This document shows, piece by piece, positions 51,462 to 61,176 of a stretch of DNA of 64,000 nucleotides. Under the pieces are notes generated by a model that worked only from the letters and a program-made list of their open reading frames with translations, was not told the DNA's origin and did not search any database. This DNA comes from Agromyces mariniharenae (GTDB lineage: Bacteria > Actinomycetota > Actinomycetes > Actinomycetales > Microbacteriaceae): assembly GCF_008122505.1 (NCBI RefSeq), contig NZ_VSSB01000001.1, positions 1,348,891 through 1,412,890 on the forward strand, in the 5' to 3' direction. The translations under genes and the position numbers were made by a program. Positions within the stretch are counted from its first letter, which is position 1; the number at the start of each line of letters is the position of its first letter.

Positions 51462-52742
51462 TCAGCCGGAGTTCGCGCTCGAGCAGCGCACGTCGGCGGC
51501 GGTCTGCCCGGTCACGTCGGGCGGCAGCGCGTCGGCCGGGGGCGTCGTCGGCGCGGCCGTGGCCGGGGCATCCGTCGCCGGCGCCTCGGGGGCGGGCGCC
51601 TCGGGCTGCGCGGGGGCGTTCGGGTCGGTCACGGTGCCGAAATCGGCGTCGGTCGTCGCGTTGGGGTCGAGGGCGACCGGGTGGTCGGCGACGAGTGCGG
51701 CGTTCAGCACCTGCGCCGACTCGGCGGGCACGACCGCGGAGAACCCCTCGGTGTAGACGGTCGGGTACTGCACGAACGCGATCTTCGAGAGGTCGATGTC
51801 CTGCAGCGTCCGCGCGATCGACATGAGCTGCGCCGGGTTCTGCAACGCGGTCGACAGCGTCATGTTCGAGAGCACGGCCTTCGCGATCGAGTAGAGCTTC
51901 ACCGGGTCGCCGAGCGTTCCCGAACCCTGCATGGTGCGCATGAGCGACGCGAGGAAGGTCTGCTGGTTCGAGATGCGGCCGAGGTCGCTGCCGTCGCCGA
52001 CGCCGTGGCGCGTGCGGAGGAACGCGAGCGCGTCCATGCCCTGCAGGGAATGCGTACCCGGGTCGAGGTGCAGGCCGGTGTAGTCGTCGTCGATCCGGTC
52101 GACGACGCAGACGTCGACGCCGCCGATCGCGGTCGAGAGCGCCGCGACGCCGTAGAACTCGACGATGCCGCCGACCGGGATCTGCACGCCCGTGAGCTGC
52201 TCGATCGTGGCGGCGACGCACCCGAAGCCGCCCCACGAGAGCACCTCGTTCATCTTCGCCCCGTAGAGCTCGGGCAGCCGTTCGCCCTCGGGGTCGTTCG
52301 GGTCGATGCACTCGGGCACGTCGATCAGCAGGTCGCGCGGGAAGCTGACGACCTCGACGTGGCTGTGGTCCTGCGAGATGTGCAGGAGCATCGTCACGTC
52401 GTTGAGCACGGCCGACTCCTCCTCGGGATCGCCGAAGGCGCCGTCCTCGGGCCGCTTGTCGCTGCCGACGAGCAGGAAGTTCAGCCCGCCCTCCATCGCC
52501 CCGATGTCGGGTACGTTCTCGAGGATCGTCTCGCTCTCGAGCTTCACGGGCGGCTTCACTGCGGCGGTCGCGAGGAGGTCCACCGCGGCGTAGCCCACGA
52601 CGGCGGTCGCGCTGACGGCGAGCACGGCGACGACGGCCGCCGCGATCTTGCCGTAGGTCTGCCAGGCGCCGTGCCGGGGCATCCGGCCGTGTCTCGGGAC
52701 GGCAGGCTCGACGGGCCCCTCCGGTGCAGACCGACCGCTCAT
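51462..52742 (-). CDS. LytR-CpsA-Psr (LCP) family protein, copy 2
   Basis: The product is 426 aa. One membrane helix near 34-57, then the LCP domain (FLLVGSDKRPEDG, SFPRDLLIDVP, FLRTRHGVGDGSDLGRISNQ). It is a clear paralogue of copy 1, including the low-complexity Pro/Ala linker and the tail TGQTAADVRCSSA. The linker DNA repeats the GGCATCC word. GGGAGGGG precedes the ATG. It likely serves wall-glycopolymer ligation, perhaps with different substrate. Confidence 0.93.
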   Translation of the reverse strand: MSGRSAPEGPVEPAVPRHGRMPRHGAWQTYGKIAAAVVAVLAVSATAVVGYAAVDLLATAAVKPPVKLESETILENVPDIGAMEGGLNFLLVGSDKRPEDGAFGDPEEESAVLNDVTMLLHISQDHSHVEVVSFPRDLLIDVPECIDPNDPEGERLPELYGAKMNEVLSWGGFGCVAATIEQLTGVQIPVGGIVEFYGVAALSTAIGGVDVCVVDRIDDDYTGLHLDPGTHSLQGMDALAFLRTRHGVGDGSDLGRISNQQTFLASLMRTMQGSGTLGDPVKLYSIAKAVLSNMTLSTALQNPAQLMSIARTLQDIDLSKIAFVQYPTVYTEGFSAVVPAESAQVLNAALVADHPVALDPNATTDADFGTVTDPNAPAQPEAPAPEAPATDAPATAAPTTPPADALPPDVTGQTAADVRCSSANSG

Positions 52743-52801
52743 CGCGCCCCTCCCGACTCGCTGATGATAACCGGCGAGACCCCGAACGGGCGGGATGCGG
52801 G

Positions 52802-53632
52802 TCAGGGAAGCGAGTCGAGCACCGCCGCGAGGCCGGCGTGGTCCACGTCCTCGGCGGTCTCGCCGGCGGCCGCGCGCACCTCGGCGGGCGCCTGGCCCAT
52901 GGCCACCGCGCGACCGGAGGCGCCGGCCCACGAGAACATCTCGATGTCGTTGCGGCCGTCGCCGACGGCGATCACGCGGTCGAGCGGAAGGTCGAGCCAG
53001 CCGCGCACGCGCTCGAGCGCGGTCGCCTTGCTCACGCCGTCGGGGGCGATGTCGAGCCACGCGGTCCAGCCGATCGCGTAGCTCACCTGGTGCAGGCCCA
53101 TCTCCTCGACGATGCGCAGGAACTCCTCGAGCTCGTGGTCGGGCGACACCACGACGACGCGCGTGGCGCGCTGGTCGAGCAGCTCGTCGAAGGACACCTC
53201 GTGGGCGTTCTCGAGATTCCAGTCGGTCATGCCCTGCGTGTAGAGGCGGTAGCCGTCGGGCAGCTCGACCATGAACCGCCCGCTCGGGAGGAACGAGCGG
53301 ATGCGGGCGAGCACCGCGGTGGGGTCGAACGTCTCGACGTGCGCACGCGAGTAGCCGCCGGATGCCGCGTCGTCGCGCCGCATCGTGATGGCGCCGTTCG
53401 CGCACACCACGAACTCGGGGCTGAGGCCGAGGCGCTCGAGCACGGGCAGCGTCGTCGCCCATGACCGCCCGGTGGCGAGCGTCACCTCGTGGCCGCGCTC
53501 ACGCGCGGCGAGGATCGCGTCGGCGACCCGCTCGTCGATCGACTCGTCTTCGTGCAGGATCGTGCCGTCGACGTCGAGCGCGACGAGCCACGGCTCCGCG
53601 GCTTCTGCGGGTCGGGGGGCCGGCATGCTCAT
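52802..53632 (-). CDS. HAD-superfamily hydrolase (Cof type)
   Basis: The product is 276 aa. HAD motif I is [12 protein letters not shown] (nucleophile D18, acid/base D20), motif II TLATGRS, motif [16 protein letters not shown] with the type-IIB cap between. Cof-type enzymes dephosphorylate sugar phosphates or flavin precursors. Its ATG overlaps the serS stop codon (ATGA); serS-HAD pairing is common in actinobacteria. Confidence 0.94.
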   Translation of the reverse strand: MSMPAPRPAEAAEPWLVALDVDGTILHEDESIDERVADAILAARERGHEVTLATGRSWATTLPVLERLGLSPEFVVCANGAITMRRDDAASGGYSRAHVETFDPTAVLARIRSFLPSGRFMVELPDGYRLYTQGMTDWNLENAHEVSFDELLDQRATRVVVVSPDHELEEFLRIVEEMGLHQVSYAIGWTAWLDIAPDGVSKATALERVRGWLDLPLDRVIAVGDGRNDIEMFSWAGASGRAVAMGQAPAEVRAAAGETAEDVDHAGLAAVLDSLP

Positions 53633-54897
53633 GCGCGCTTGGGCTCCAGCACCTCGAGGCCGCCGAGGTACCCTCGCAGCGCCTCGGGCACCACCACCGA
53701 GCCGTCGGCCTGCTGGTGCGTCTCGAGGATGGCGACGATCCAGCGCGTCGTGGCGAGCGTGCCGTTGAGCGTCGCGACCGGCGCCGTCTTCCCGCTCTCG
53801 GTGCGGTGGCGGATGTCGAGGCGGCGGGCCTGGAACGTCGTGCAGTTGGAGGTCGACGTGAGCTCGCGGTAGGCCTGCTGCGTGGGCACCCAGGCCTCGA
53901 CGTCGAACTTGCGCGCGGCGCTCGAACCGAGGTCGCCGGCCGCCACGTCGATGACGCGATAGGTGAGGCCGAGCGACTGGAGCATGTCCTCCTGCCAGCC
54001 GAGCAGCCGCTCGTGCTCGGCCTCGGCGTCGGCCGGGTCGACGTAGCTGAACATCTCGAGCTTGTCGAACTGGTGCACGCGGATGATGCCGCGGGTGTCC
54101 TTGCCGTGGCTGCCGGCCTCGCGGCGATAGCAGGTCGACCAGCCCGCGTAGCGGAGCGGGCCGTCGGAGAGGTCGATGATCTCGTCAGAGTGGTATCCGG
54201 CGAGCGCGACCTCGCTCGTGCCGACGAGGTAGAGGTCGTCGGCGGGCAGGTGGTAGACCTCCTCGGCGTGCGCGCCGAGGAAGCCGGTGCCCTGCATGAT
54301 CTCGGGACGCACGAGCGTGGGCGTGATGAGCGGGGTGAACCCGTTGGCGATGGCCCGGTCGAGGCCCATGTTCATGAGGGCCAGCTCGAGCCGTGCGCCG
54401 ACGCCCTTCAGGAAGTGGAAGCGCGCACCCGAGACCTTCGCGCCGCGCGACATGTCGATCGCGTCGAGGAGCTCGCCGATCTCGACGTGGTCGCGGGGCT
54501 CGAAGTCGAACGCGGGGATCTCGCCGACCTCGCGCAGGACGATGAAGTCGTCTTCGCCGCCGGCCGGGACGCCGTCGATGACGACGTTGCCGATGCGCTG
54601 CATCGCCGACGTGAACGCGGACTCGGCCTCGCTGGCGCGCTGGTTCGCGTCCTTCACCTTCGCGGCGAGCTCCTGGGCCTGGGCGACGAGCGCGGCCTTC
54701 TCCTCCTTGGGCGCCTTCGCGACCTGCTTGCCGAAGGCGTTCTGCTCGGCTCGGAGGGTCTCGAACTCGGAGATGGCCGTGCGGCGCGCGGAATCGGCGA
54801 CGAGCGCGTCGTCGACGAAGGCGGATGACTCGCCGCGCGACTCCTGCGATCGCTTGATCAGCTCGGGGTTCTCGCGGAGCAGCACGGGGTCGATCAC
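53629..54897 (-). CDS. serS: Seryl-tRNA synthetase
   Basis: The product is 422 aa, typical length. The N-terminal coiled-coil arm (about 30-105) grips the long variable arm of tRNA-Ser. Class II motifs: motif 2 in [20 protein letters not shown], motif 3 in [16 protein letters not shown]. It charges the two tRNA-Ser species encoded 2.4-5.4 kb downstream on the same strand. Start is GTG at 54897, 7 nt after TAGACT, so the mRNA is leaderless and no T-box is present. Confidence 0.96.
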   Translation of the reverse strand: MIDPVLLRENPELIKRSQESRGESSAFVDDALVADSARRTAISEFETLRAEQNAFGKQVAKAPKEEKAALVAQAQELAAKVKDANQRASEAESAFTSAMQRIGNVVIDGVPAGGEDDFIVLREVGEIPAFDFEPRDHVEIGELLDAIDMSRGAKVSGARFHFLKGVGARLELALMNMGLDRAIANGFTPLITPTLVRPEIMQGTGFLGAHAEEVYHLPADDLYLVGTSEVALAGYHSDEIIDLSDGPLRYAGWSTCYRREAGSHGKDTRGIIRVHQFDKLEMFSYVDPADAEAEHERLLGWQEDMLQSLGLTYRVIDVAAGDLGSSAARKFDVEAWVPTQQAYRELTSTSNCTTFQARRLDIRHRTESGKTAPVATLNGTLATTRWIVAILETHQQADGSVVVPEALRGYLGGLEVLEPKRA

Positions 54898-54904
54898 GCG
54901 AGCC

Positions 54905-54910
54905 AGTCTA
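54905..54910 (-). promoter_or_regulatory. -10 box TAGACT, leaderless serS
   Basis: It lies 7 nt upstream of the GTG at 54897. Confidence 0.65.
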
Positions 54911-55006
54911 GCCCCGGGCCACCGACGGCTCCGGGCCCCGGGCGGCACCCCTGAACTGGGCTGGACGGCCGATGAGGGCGTGGGGCATCCGCTCGGCTCG
55001 AAGCGA

Positions 55007-55012
55007 TACGGT
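55007..55012 (+). promoter_or_regulatory. -10 box TACGGT, leaderless
   Basis: It lies 6 nt upstream of the GTG at 55019. Confidence 0.6.
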
Positions 55013-55018
55013 TGCAGC

Positions 55019-56038
55019 GTGACCGGGGATGCGCATCACGTGGCGGCCGCCGGCGTCGACGGGGCCGGCGGGCAGCTGCGCGCGGCCGTGATCTTCAACC
55101 CGACGAAGAGCGGGATCGACCTGCTGCGCGCGGCCGTGAAATCGGCCGAGGAGCGGCAGCACTACGCGCCGTCGCTGTGGCTCGAGACGACCATCGACGA
55201 CCCGGGCAAGGGCATGGCCCGCGAGGCGATCGCGGCGGGCGTCGATCTCGTGATCGCGGCGGGCGGCGACGGCACCGTGCGCTCGGTGGCAGCCGCCGTG
55301 CGCGGCACCGGCGTGCCGCTCGGGCTGGTGCCGCTCGGCACGGGCAACCTCTTCGCCCGAAACCTCGGCGTCCCCGTCAACGACCACGACGACGCGGTGG
55401 TGCTCGCCTTCGCCGGCGTCGACCGTGCCATCGACGTGCTCGTGGCCGACATCACCCGCGCCGACGGCACGAACGAGACGCATGCCTCCCTCGTGATGTC
55501 GGGCATCGGCATCGACGCGGCCATGATCTCGAACACCAACCCCGACCTCAAGAAGCGGGTCGGCTGGCTGGCCTACGTCGACGCGGGCCTGCGGGCCATC
55601 CCGGCCTCGAAGCCGTTCCGGGTCGTGCACCGCACGGATGCCGGTCGCCTGCACCGCTCGCGGGTGTCGAGCATCCTCGTGGCGAACCTCGGCTACCTTC
55701 CGGGCAACATCGAGCTCATCCCCGATGCGGAGCTCGACGACGGCAAGCTCGACGTCGTGGTGCTGCAGCCGCGCAACCTCATGGGGTGGCTGCTCGTGTG
55801 GCGGCGCGTCACCTGGGAGAACCGCGTGCTGCGCAGGAGCGCGCTCGGGCGGCAGTTCCTCGACCTCACCGGCGGCAGCCGCCGTCGCGAGATCGTCTAC
55901 TCGCGCGGGCGGTCGGTCGACATCGAGATCGAGGCGGATGCCGAGGAGTTCGAGATCGACGGCGACGAATTCGGCACCGTGGTCGCCGCGCGCTTCCGCG
56001 TGGACCCCGCCGCCCTCATCGTGCGCGTCGAGGACTGA
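55019..56038 (+). CDS. Diacylglycerol kinase-family lipid kinase
   Basis: The product is 339 aa. The nucleotide motif GGDGT is at residues 82-86, with [20 protein letters not shown] and the C-terminal half with [17 protein letters not shown] and EIDGDEFG. DagK/YegS-type enzymes phosphorylate diacylglycerol or sphingoid-like lipids at the membrane. Divergent from serS; both promoters lie within about 120 nt and both mRNAs look leaderless. Confidence 0.93.
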   Translation: MTGDAHHVAAAGVDGAGGQLRAAVIFNPTKSGIDLLRAAVKSAEERQHYAPSLWLETTIDDPGKGMAREAIAAGVDLVIAAGGDGTVRSVAAAVRGTGVPLGLVPLGTGNLFARNLGVPVNDHDDAVVLAFAGVDRAIDVLVADITRADGTNETHASLVMSGIGIDAAMISNTNPDLKKRVGWLAYVDAGLRAIPASKPFRVVHRTDAGRLHRSRVSSILVANLGYLPGNIELIPDAELDDGKLDVVVLQPRNLMGWLLVWRRVTWENRVLRRSALGRQFLDLTGGSRRREIVYSRGRSVDIEIEADAEEFEIDGDEFGTVVAARFRVDPAALIVRVED

Positions 56039-56094
56039 CGAGCCCGCGGCGGACGGCTCCGCCCCACGGATCGGCGCGGCGGGTCGAGGTCACG

Positions 56095-56406
56095 CTAGCG
56101 GTCGTCGGACCCGGACGCCCGGCGCCGGTCGTGCTCGGCCTCGATCACGCGGTTCGTCACGGCGCCCACGATGATGAAGCCCAGCAGCGCCACCACGCCC
56201 ACGAGCGTCGCCGGCTGCGGGATCGCGTTGGCGATCTGGATGATGCGGTACTGCGCGATCGCCGCGTCGCTCGGGTCGGGGTTGAGGAAGATCTCCCCGG
56301 TATCCTCCACCACGACGCCGATCGCCCAGATGGTGAGCGCGGCCGCGGCGAGGACGATGACCGCCAGCGCGATCGCCGCGGGGTTCCGCAGGAGCCGCGC
56401 GATCAC
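56095..56406 (-). CDS. Small membrane protein, 3' partner of the gene upstream
   Basis: The product is 103 aa with two membrane helices (about 9-31 and 66-88) separated by an acidic loop (EDTGEIFLNPDPSDAAIAQY). The GTG at 56406 overlaps the stop of the preceding gene (GTGA), so translation is coupled. No family recognised. Confidence 0.78.
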   Translation of the reverse strand: MIARLLRNPAAIALAVIVLAAAALTIWAIGVVVEDTGEIFLNPDPSDAAIAQYRIIQIANAIPQPATLVGVVALLGFIIVGAVTNRVIEAEHDRRRASGSDDR

Positions 56407-56984
56407 GAGGACCCCGAGTGACGACGGGCCCAGCGGATGCCCGTCCAGACGAACATCGCGACGAGCCCGAGCAGGCCGCCCTGGATGAGCGACGGCGCCA
56501 CGACCCAGCCGACGTACTGGAGCCAGCGGTCGGACTGGTTCACGCCCGAGAACGGGTTGTCGGCCATCAGGCCCGCCCACCAGAACGCGCCGCCCACGAC
56601 GATCGCGATGACGGCGACGCCCCATGCGGCGAGGAACCACGGCTCGGCGGGCGACGGCCCGTCGTCGGCCTCCGCGAACTCGGGCGGGAAGAGGACGTCG
56701 TCCTCGGGATCCGCGGGCGACGCGGACTCCGCCGGCGCCGGCGCCGGCGCCGGCGTGCGAGCGCGATCGGGCGAGACGGACGCGGCGGGGGCCGGGGTCC
56801 ACGCGGCGGCGGGTGCCGGGGAGCCGCCCGGCGTCGACCGCTCCACGACGGGCGCCGCGGCATCCGCTTCGGGCTCCGCATCGAGGGGCGGCGCGACCGA
56901 CGCGTCGGCGTCGCCCTCGTAGCCGCGCTGGAACCTGGGGTCGAACCGCGGATCGATCCCCTGCTGCGGCCGCGTCTCGGTCAT
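56403..56984 (-). CDS. Membrane protein with disordered Pro/Ala N-terminus
   Basis: The product is 193 aa. Residues 1-110 are low-complexity (RFDPRFQRGYEGDADASVAP, then Ala/Pro repeats such as PAPAPAPAESASPADPED), followed by two membrane helices. The pattern resembles small actinobacterial membrane proteins of unknown function. GGAGGGAG precedes the ATG. Confidence 0.78.
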   Translation of the reverse strand: MTETRPQQGIDPRFDPRFQRGYEGDADASVAPPLDAEPEADAAAPVVERSTPGGSPAPAAAWTPAPAASVSPDRARTPAPAPAPAESASPADPEDDVLFPPEFAEADDGPSPAEPWFLAAWGVAVIAIVVGGAFWWAGLMADNPFSGVNQSDRWLQYVGWVVAPSLIQGGLLGLVAMFVWTGIRWARRHSGSS

Positions 56985-57085
56985 GCGCTCCCTCCGAAGG
57001 CGATCATCGCCACAGTACCGCGCAACGGGGCCGCCGCGGCCGGTCGGCCGGTCGAGTGGCACGCGAACGTGGGGTCAGCGGCGCG

Positions 57086-58039
57086 TCAGTCGGGCTCGCC
57101 GCTGAGCAGCCCGCGCAGCCAGTCGCGCGCCTCGATGAAGATCTCGTCGTCGTACCTCGAGTGGTACGACACCTCACGGCGATCGGCGCGCGGATAGGAG
57201 CCGAGGAAGATGACGTTCGGGCTCGTGCGGCGCAGGCCGAGCAGGGCGTCGGCGACGCGCTCGTCGGCGATGTGGCCGTCGAGGTCGACGACGAACCGGT
57301 AGCGGCCGAGGGCGTCGCCGATCGGACGCGACTCGAGCAGCGAGAGGTTCACGCCGCGGGTCGAGAACTGCTCGAGCATCGCGAGCAGTGAGCCGGGCTC
57401 GTCGTCGGGCAGCTCGACGATGAGGCTCGTCTTGTCGGCCCCCGTCGGCTCCGCGAGGATTCGCGAGCGCGAGACGAGCACGAACCTGGTGACCGCGTTC
57501 GGGTTGTCGCCGATGTCGCGGGCGAGCACCTCGAGGTCGAGGTGCTCGGTGATGCCGGGCGGGGCCACCGCGGCATCCGCCTGGCTGCCCTCGAACAGGG
57601 ATGCCGCGGCCTGCACGTTGCTCGTCGCCGGGATGTGCCCGTGGTCGGGCAGCTCGCGCTCGAGCCAGCCGCGGGACTGCGCGTAGGCCACGGGGTGGGC
57701 GTTCACGATGCGGACGTCGCCGAGCGCGGTGCCCGGCCGGGCCACGAGCACGAAGTTCACGGGCACGAGGTACTCGCCGATGATGCGCAGGCCCGGGACG
57801 GTCGCCAGCGCATCCTGGGTGGCGGAGACGCCGCCCTCGACGGAGTTCTCGATCGCGATCATCGCCGCGACCGACCGCCCGCTCGTGACGTCGGCGAGCG
57901 CCTCCCCCACGTTGTTGACCGAGCGCCAGTGCTTGCCCGCGGCATCGGGCACCTGCTTCAGCGCGGCCTCGGTGAACGTGCCGGCCGGCCCGAGGTAGGA
58001 GTAGGTCTCCTCAGGGGGCGTGTGGGCGGCGTCCGTCAT
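57086..58039 (-). CDS. pheA: Prephenate dehydratase
   Basis: The product is 317 aa. The PDT domain (1-190) has YLGPAGTFTEAAL, IAIENSVEGGVSATQDAL and the catalytic-site motif with Thr-Arg-Phe (AVTRFVLVSRS). The C-terminal ACT domain has PGSLLAMLEQFSTRGVNLSL and ESRPIGDALGRYRFVVDLDG, which binds phenylalanine for feedback inhibition. It makes phenylpyruvate for phenylalanine. Start at 58039 follows TAGGCT by 7 nt. Confidence 0.95.
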   Translation of the reverse strand: MTDAAHTPPEETYSYLGPAGTFTEAALKQVPDAAGKHWRSVNNVGEALADVTSGRSVAAMIAIENSVEGGVSATQDALATVPGLRIIGEYLVPVNFVLVARPGTALGDVRIVNAHPVAYAQSRGWLERELPDHGHIPATSNVQAAASLFEGSQADAAVAPPGITEHLDLEVLARDIGDNPNAVTRFVLVSRSRILAEPTGADKTSLIVELPDDEPGSLLAMLEQFSTRGVNLSLLESRPIGDALGRYRFVVDLDGHIADERVADALLGLRRTSPNVIFLGSYPRADRREVSYHSRYDDEIFIEARDWLRGLLSGEPD

Positions 58040-58046
58040 GGACGCA

Positions 58047-58052
58047 AGCCTA
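58047..58052 (-). promoter_or_regulatory. -10 box TAGGCT, leaderless pheA
   Basis: It lies 7 nt upstream of the ATG at 58039. Confidence 0.6.
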
Positions 58053-58118
58053 TCCAGCGGCCTCGGGGGCACGCGCTACGGTCGAAACCGACGGACATCC
58101 GAGGCGAGGAGGTCGCGC

Positions 58119-59420
58119 ATGACGACCATCGGGGAACGCGAGGCCGCGCCGGCGCCCACCCCACGGGCGCTGCCCACGGATGCCGAGCGGCTCGCGGCGC
58201 TCAGGCGCATGAAGCGGGTGGCGACGAGCCTCCTGCTCGTGGCCGCGGTCGTGTTCGCGGTGTCGTTCGCGCTGCAGGACGAGGTGCCGTGGCTCGGCTT
58301 CGTGCGCGCGGCCGCCGAGGGCGCCATGGTCGGCGCGATCGCGGACTGGTTCGCGGTGACCGCGCTCTTCCGGTATCCGCTCGGGCTGAAGATCCCGCAC
58401 ACGGCGATCATCCCGACGCGCAAGGACGAGATCGGCGCGACGCTCGGCGCGTTCGTCGAGCAGGAGTTCCTGTCGGAGGAGGTCGTCGTCGGCAAGCTGC
58501 GCTCGGTCGGGATCGCGCGGCGGCTCGGCGAGTGGCTCGGCGTGCCCGAGAACGCCGATCTCCTCACCTCCGAGGCGTCGGTCGCGGCCCGTGGCGTGCT
58601 CACGCTCCTCGGCGACGACGACGTCGAGGACGTCATCGAGCAGCTCGCCCGGAAGCACCTGTTCGAACCCGAGTGGGGGCCGGCGATGGGGCGGCTCGGC
58701 GCCCGGCTCGTCGCCGCCGACCAGCAGCGCGCGGCGATCGACGCCGTGCTCGAGAAGGCCGAGGCGTGGCTCTTCTCGCACCCCGAGGCGTTCGGCTCCA
58801 TGGTGTCCGACCGGCTGCCGAAGTGGATGCCGGGCTTCGTCGACCGTCTCGTCGACGACCGGGCGCATCGGGAGGTGCTGGCGTTCGTGCGCACGGTGCG
58901 GGCCGACCCGCGGCATCCGCTTCGCGGCGCCATCGACCGCTGGCTGGCCGAGCTCACCGACGACCTGCAGCACGACCCCGCCATGATCGACCGGGTCGAG
59001 CGGCTCAAGGCCGACCTGCTCGACAGCCCGCGCGTGCGCGAGTTCGCGGGCGAGGCGTGGGCGAGCGTGAAGGCGACGCTCGACCAGGCCCTGGCCGATC
59101 CCGACAGCGAGCTGCGCAAGGGCTTCCGCGCGGCCGTCATCGAGGTGGGCGCGCGCCTCGCGACCGACGAGGAGCTCGCCGCCAAGGTCGACGAGTGGGT
59201 GGCGGATGCCGCGGCCTACGTCGTGCGCAACTACCGTCACGAGATCGCCGGCGTGATCACCGAGACGGTCGAGCGGTGGGATCCGCGCGAGACCACCGAG
59301 AAGCTGGAGCTGCAGGTCGGCCGTGACCTGCAGTACATCCGCATCAACGGCACGGTCGTGGGCGCGCTCGCCGGGGTCACGATCTACGCGATCGCGACGG
59401 GGGTGCAGTCGCTGGTCTGA
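58119..59420 (+). CDS. DUF445 membrane protein
   Basis: The product is 433 aa. A helix near 35-55, then the DUF445 signature AAEGAMVGAIADWFAVTALF with LGLKIPHTAIIPTRKDEIG. The long middle is amphipathic and helical. A final membrane helix with NGTVVGALAGVTIYAI closes the protein. Family function is unknown, with links to envelope integrity. GAGGAGG precedes the ATG. Confidence 0.92.
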   Translation: MTTIGEREAAPAPTPRALPTDAERLAALRRMKRVATSLLLVAAVVFAVSFALQDEVPWLGFVRAAAEGAMVGAIADWFAVTALFRYPLGLKIPHTAIIPTRKDEIGATLGAFVEQEFLSEEVVVGKLRSVGIARRLGEWLGVPENADLLTSEASVAARGVLTLLGDDDVEDVIEQLARKHLFEPEWGPAMGRLGARLVAADQQRAAIDAVLEKAEAWLFSHPEAFGSMVSDRLPKWMPGFVDRLVDDRAHREVLAFVRTVRADPRHPLRGAIDRWLAELTDDLQHDPAMIDRVERLKADLLDSPRVREFAGEAWASVKATLDQALADPDSELRKGFRAAVIEVGARLATDEELAAKVDEWVADAAAYVVRNYRHEIAGVITETVERWDPRETTEKLELQVGRDLQYIRINGTVVGALAGVTIYAIATGVQSLV

Positions 59421-59497
59421 GGCGCGAACGGGCGCCCTGGTCGGGGAACGGTCCGGAGAACCGTGCGAGCCCTCGTCGGGTGCGGGAGAATCGGCCC

Positions 59498-61108
59498 ATG
59501 GCCACGGCCGACACCGTCGGAGCGCCGCACGTGCACCGGCACGAGCTGCTCGCGGCGCTGTCCCGCGGGATCGACCTGTGCATGGGGCAGCCCATGGGCC
59601 ACACCCTCGGCCAGACCTTCATCTCCCTGGTCCTCGCCGAGCGCGCGGGACTCGACGCCGACGAGCGGCGCGAGGTGTACCACACCTCGATGCTGTCGTG
59701 GGCGGGATGCCACGTCGACTCGCTCGAGCAGGCGCGCTGGTTCGGCGACGACCACCGGGTGAAGGCCGAGATCCGGACGGTCGACCTCGGCGACGAGCGG
59801 GCGGAGCAGGAGTTCATCGCCCGGCAGGTCGGTGCGGGCCAGCCCTGGCCGCAGCGGCGGCGCACGATCGCCGCCTTCCCCGTCGAGGGCGTTCGGGACA
59901 CCGAGGCGATGTTCGAGAACCATCGCCACGCCGCGGCGGCACTCGCCGAGGCGCTCGACGTGCCGGTGCGGCTCTGCACCGGCCTCGACCAGGTGTTCGA
60001 GCGCTGGGACGGCGCCGGCGAACCCCGCGGCCTGCGTGGCGCCGAGGCGACCTTCTCGGCGCGGGCGGCGAACCTCGGCGACATCGTGATGGCGATCCAC
60101 CGTGCCGGCGGGGCGGATGCCGCCGTCGCCGTGGCGCGCGCCCGTCGCGGCACGCAGTTCGACCCCGACCTCGTCGACGCGTTCTGCGACGAGGCCGACG
60201 AGATCTTCGGCACCCTCGACGCCGTCGAGGCGTTCGACGCGGCGATGCGGGTGTGCCCGAGCCTCGACGACCTGCTCGACGATGAGGCGCTCGACCGGGC
60301 GCTCCTCGTGCTCGCGGACTACGTCGACCTCAAGTCACCGAGCTCGCTCGGCCACCAGTCGGCCACGGCGGCGCTCGTCGGCGCCGCGGCGGACGACGTC
60401 GGCCTCGGCGCGACGGAGCGGGTGGACGCGCGTCGGGCCGCGCTGCTGCACGACCTGGGCAGGCTGGGGGTTCCGGCCGCCGTCTGGGAGTCGCAGGGTC
60501 CGTTCACGCCGGCGCAGACGCAGCAGATGCGGCTCCACCCCTACCTCACGGAGGCGATCCTCGAGCCCTTCCCGAGCCTGCGCGCGCACGGACGCCTCGC
60601 CTGCCTGCATCACGAGCGCCTCGACGGCTCGGGTTATCCGCGCGGGATCTCGGCTCCCGAGATCCCGCCGGCCGCTCGACTGCTGGCGGCCGCGGACCTG
60701 TACGCCTCGAAGGCCCAGCCTCGACCGCATCGTCCGGCCATCCCCGCTGCCGAGCTCCCCGAGGTGCTGCGTCGCGAGGTCGGCGAGGGTCGGCTCGACG
60801 CCGAGGCCGTCGAAGCGGTCCTCGTCGCCGCGGGGCACCGCCGTCACCGTCGGCGGGAGTGGCCGTCGGGCCTCACCGAACGCGAGGTGGAGGTGCTCGG
60901 CCTCGCCGCCCGGGGCCGCTCGACGGCGGAGATCGCCGCCCTCCTGCACGTCTCGCCGAAGACGATCGGCAACCACCTCGAGCACATCTACACGAAGACC
61001 GGCGCACGCAACCGGGCGACGCTCTCCGTCTTCGCGATGCGGCACGGCCTGCTCGCCGACGAGCCTCCTTCGAGGGTGCGCGACGGAGATGGGGAGTTCA
61101 CCCCATGA
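59498..61108 (+). CDS. HD-GYP domain protein fused to a LuxR-type HTH
   Basis: The product is 536 aa. Residues 1-250 form a helical HD-related region (ALSRGIDLCMGQPMGHTLGQ). Residues 280-420 are HD-GYP: H318-D319 in LHDLGRLGVP and HHERLDGSGYP at 371-381. Residues 465-525 are a LuxR HTH (LTEREVEVLGLAARGRSTAE, SPKTIGNHLEHIYTKTGA). HD-GYP domains hydrolyse cyclic di-GMP or related molecules; here catalysis and DNA binding are on one chain. In the HDxGK motif Lys is replaced by Arg. ATG at 59498 has GGGAG upstream. Confidence 0.9.
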   Translation: MATADTVGAPHVHRHELLAALSRGIDLCMGQPMGHTLGQTFISLVLAERAGLDADERREVYHTSMLSWAGCHVDSLEQARWFGDDHRVKAEIRTVDLGDERAEQEFIARQVGAGQPWPQRRRTIAAFPVEGVRDTEAMFENHRHAAAALAEALDVPVRLCTGLDQVFERWDGAGEPRGLRGAEATFSARAANLGDIVMAIHRAGGADAAVAVARARRGTQFDPDLVDAFCDEADEIFGTLDAVEAFDAAMRVCPSLDDLLDDEALDRALLVLADYVDLKSPSSLGHQSATAALVGAAADDVGLGATERVDARRAALLHDLGRLGVPAAVWESQGPFTPAQTQQMRLHPYLTEAILEPFPSLRAHGRLACLHHERLDGSGYPRGISAPEIPPAARLLAAADLYASKAQPRPHRPAIPAAELPEVLRREVGEGRLDAEAVEAVLVAAGHRRHRRREWPSGLTEREVEVLGLAARGRSTAEIAALLHVSPKTIGNHLEHIYTKTGARNRATLSVFAMRHGLLADEPPSRVRDGDGEFTP

Positions 61109-61176
61109 ACCGGCTCGATCGCCGGTCCTAGCCTGAGCGCATCCGCTGCTCCCGTGGCGGGGAATCGAGGCCGATC

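Noticed and set aside
54898..55018. T-box or other leader before serS
   Set aside because: The serS start is 7 nt from a -10 box, so there is no room for a leader RNA.
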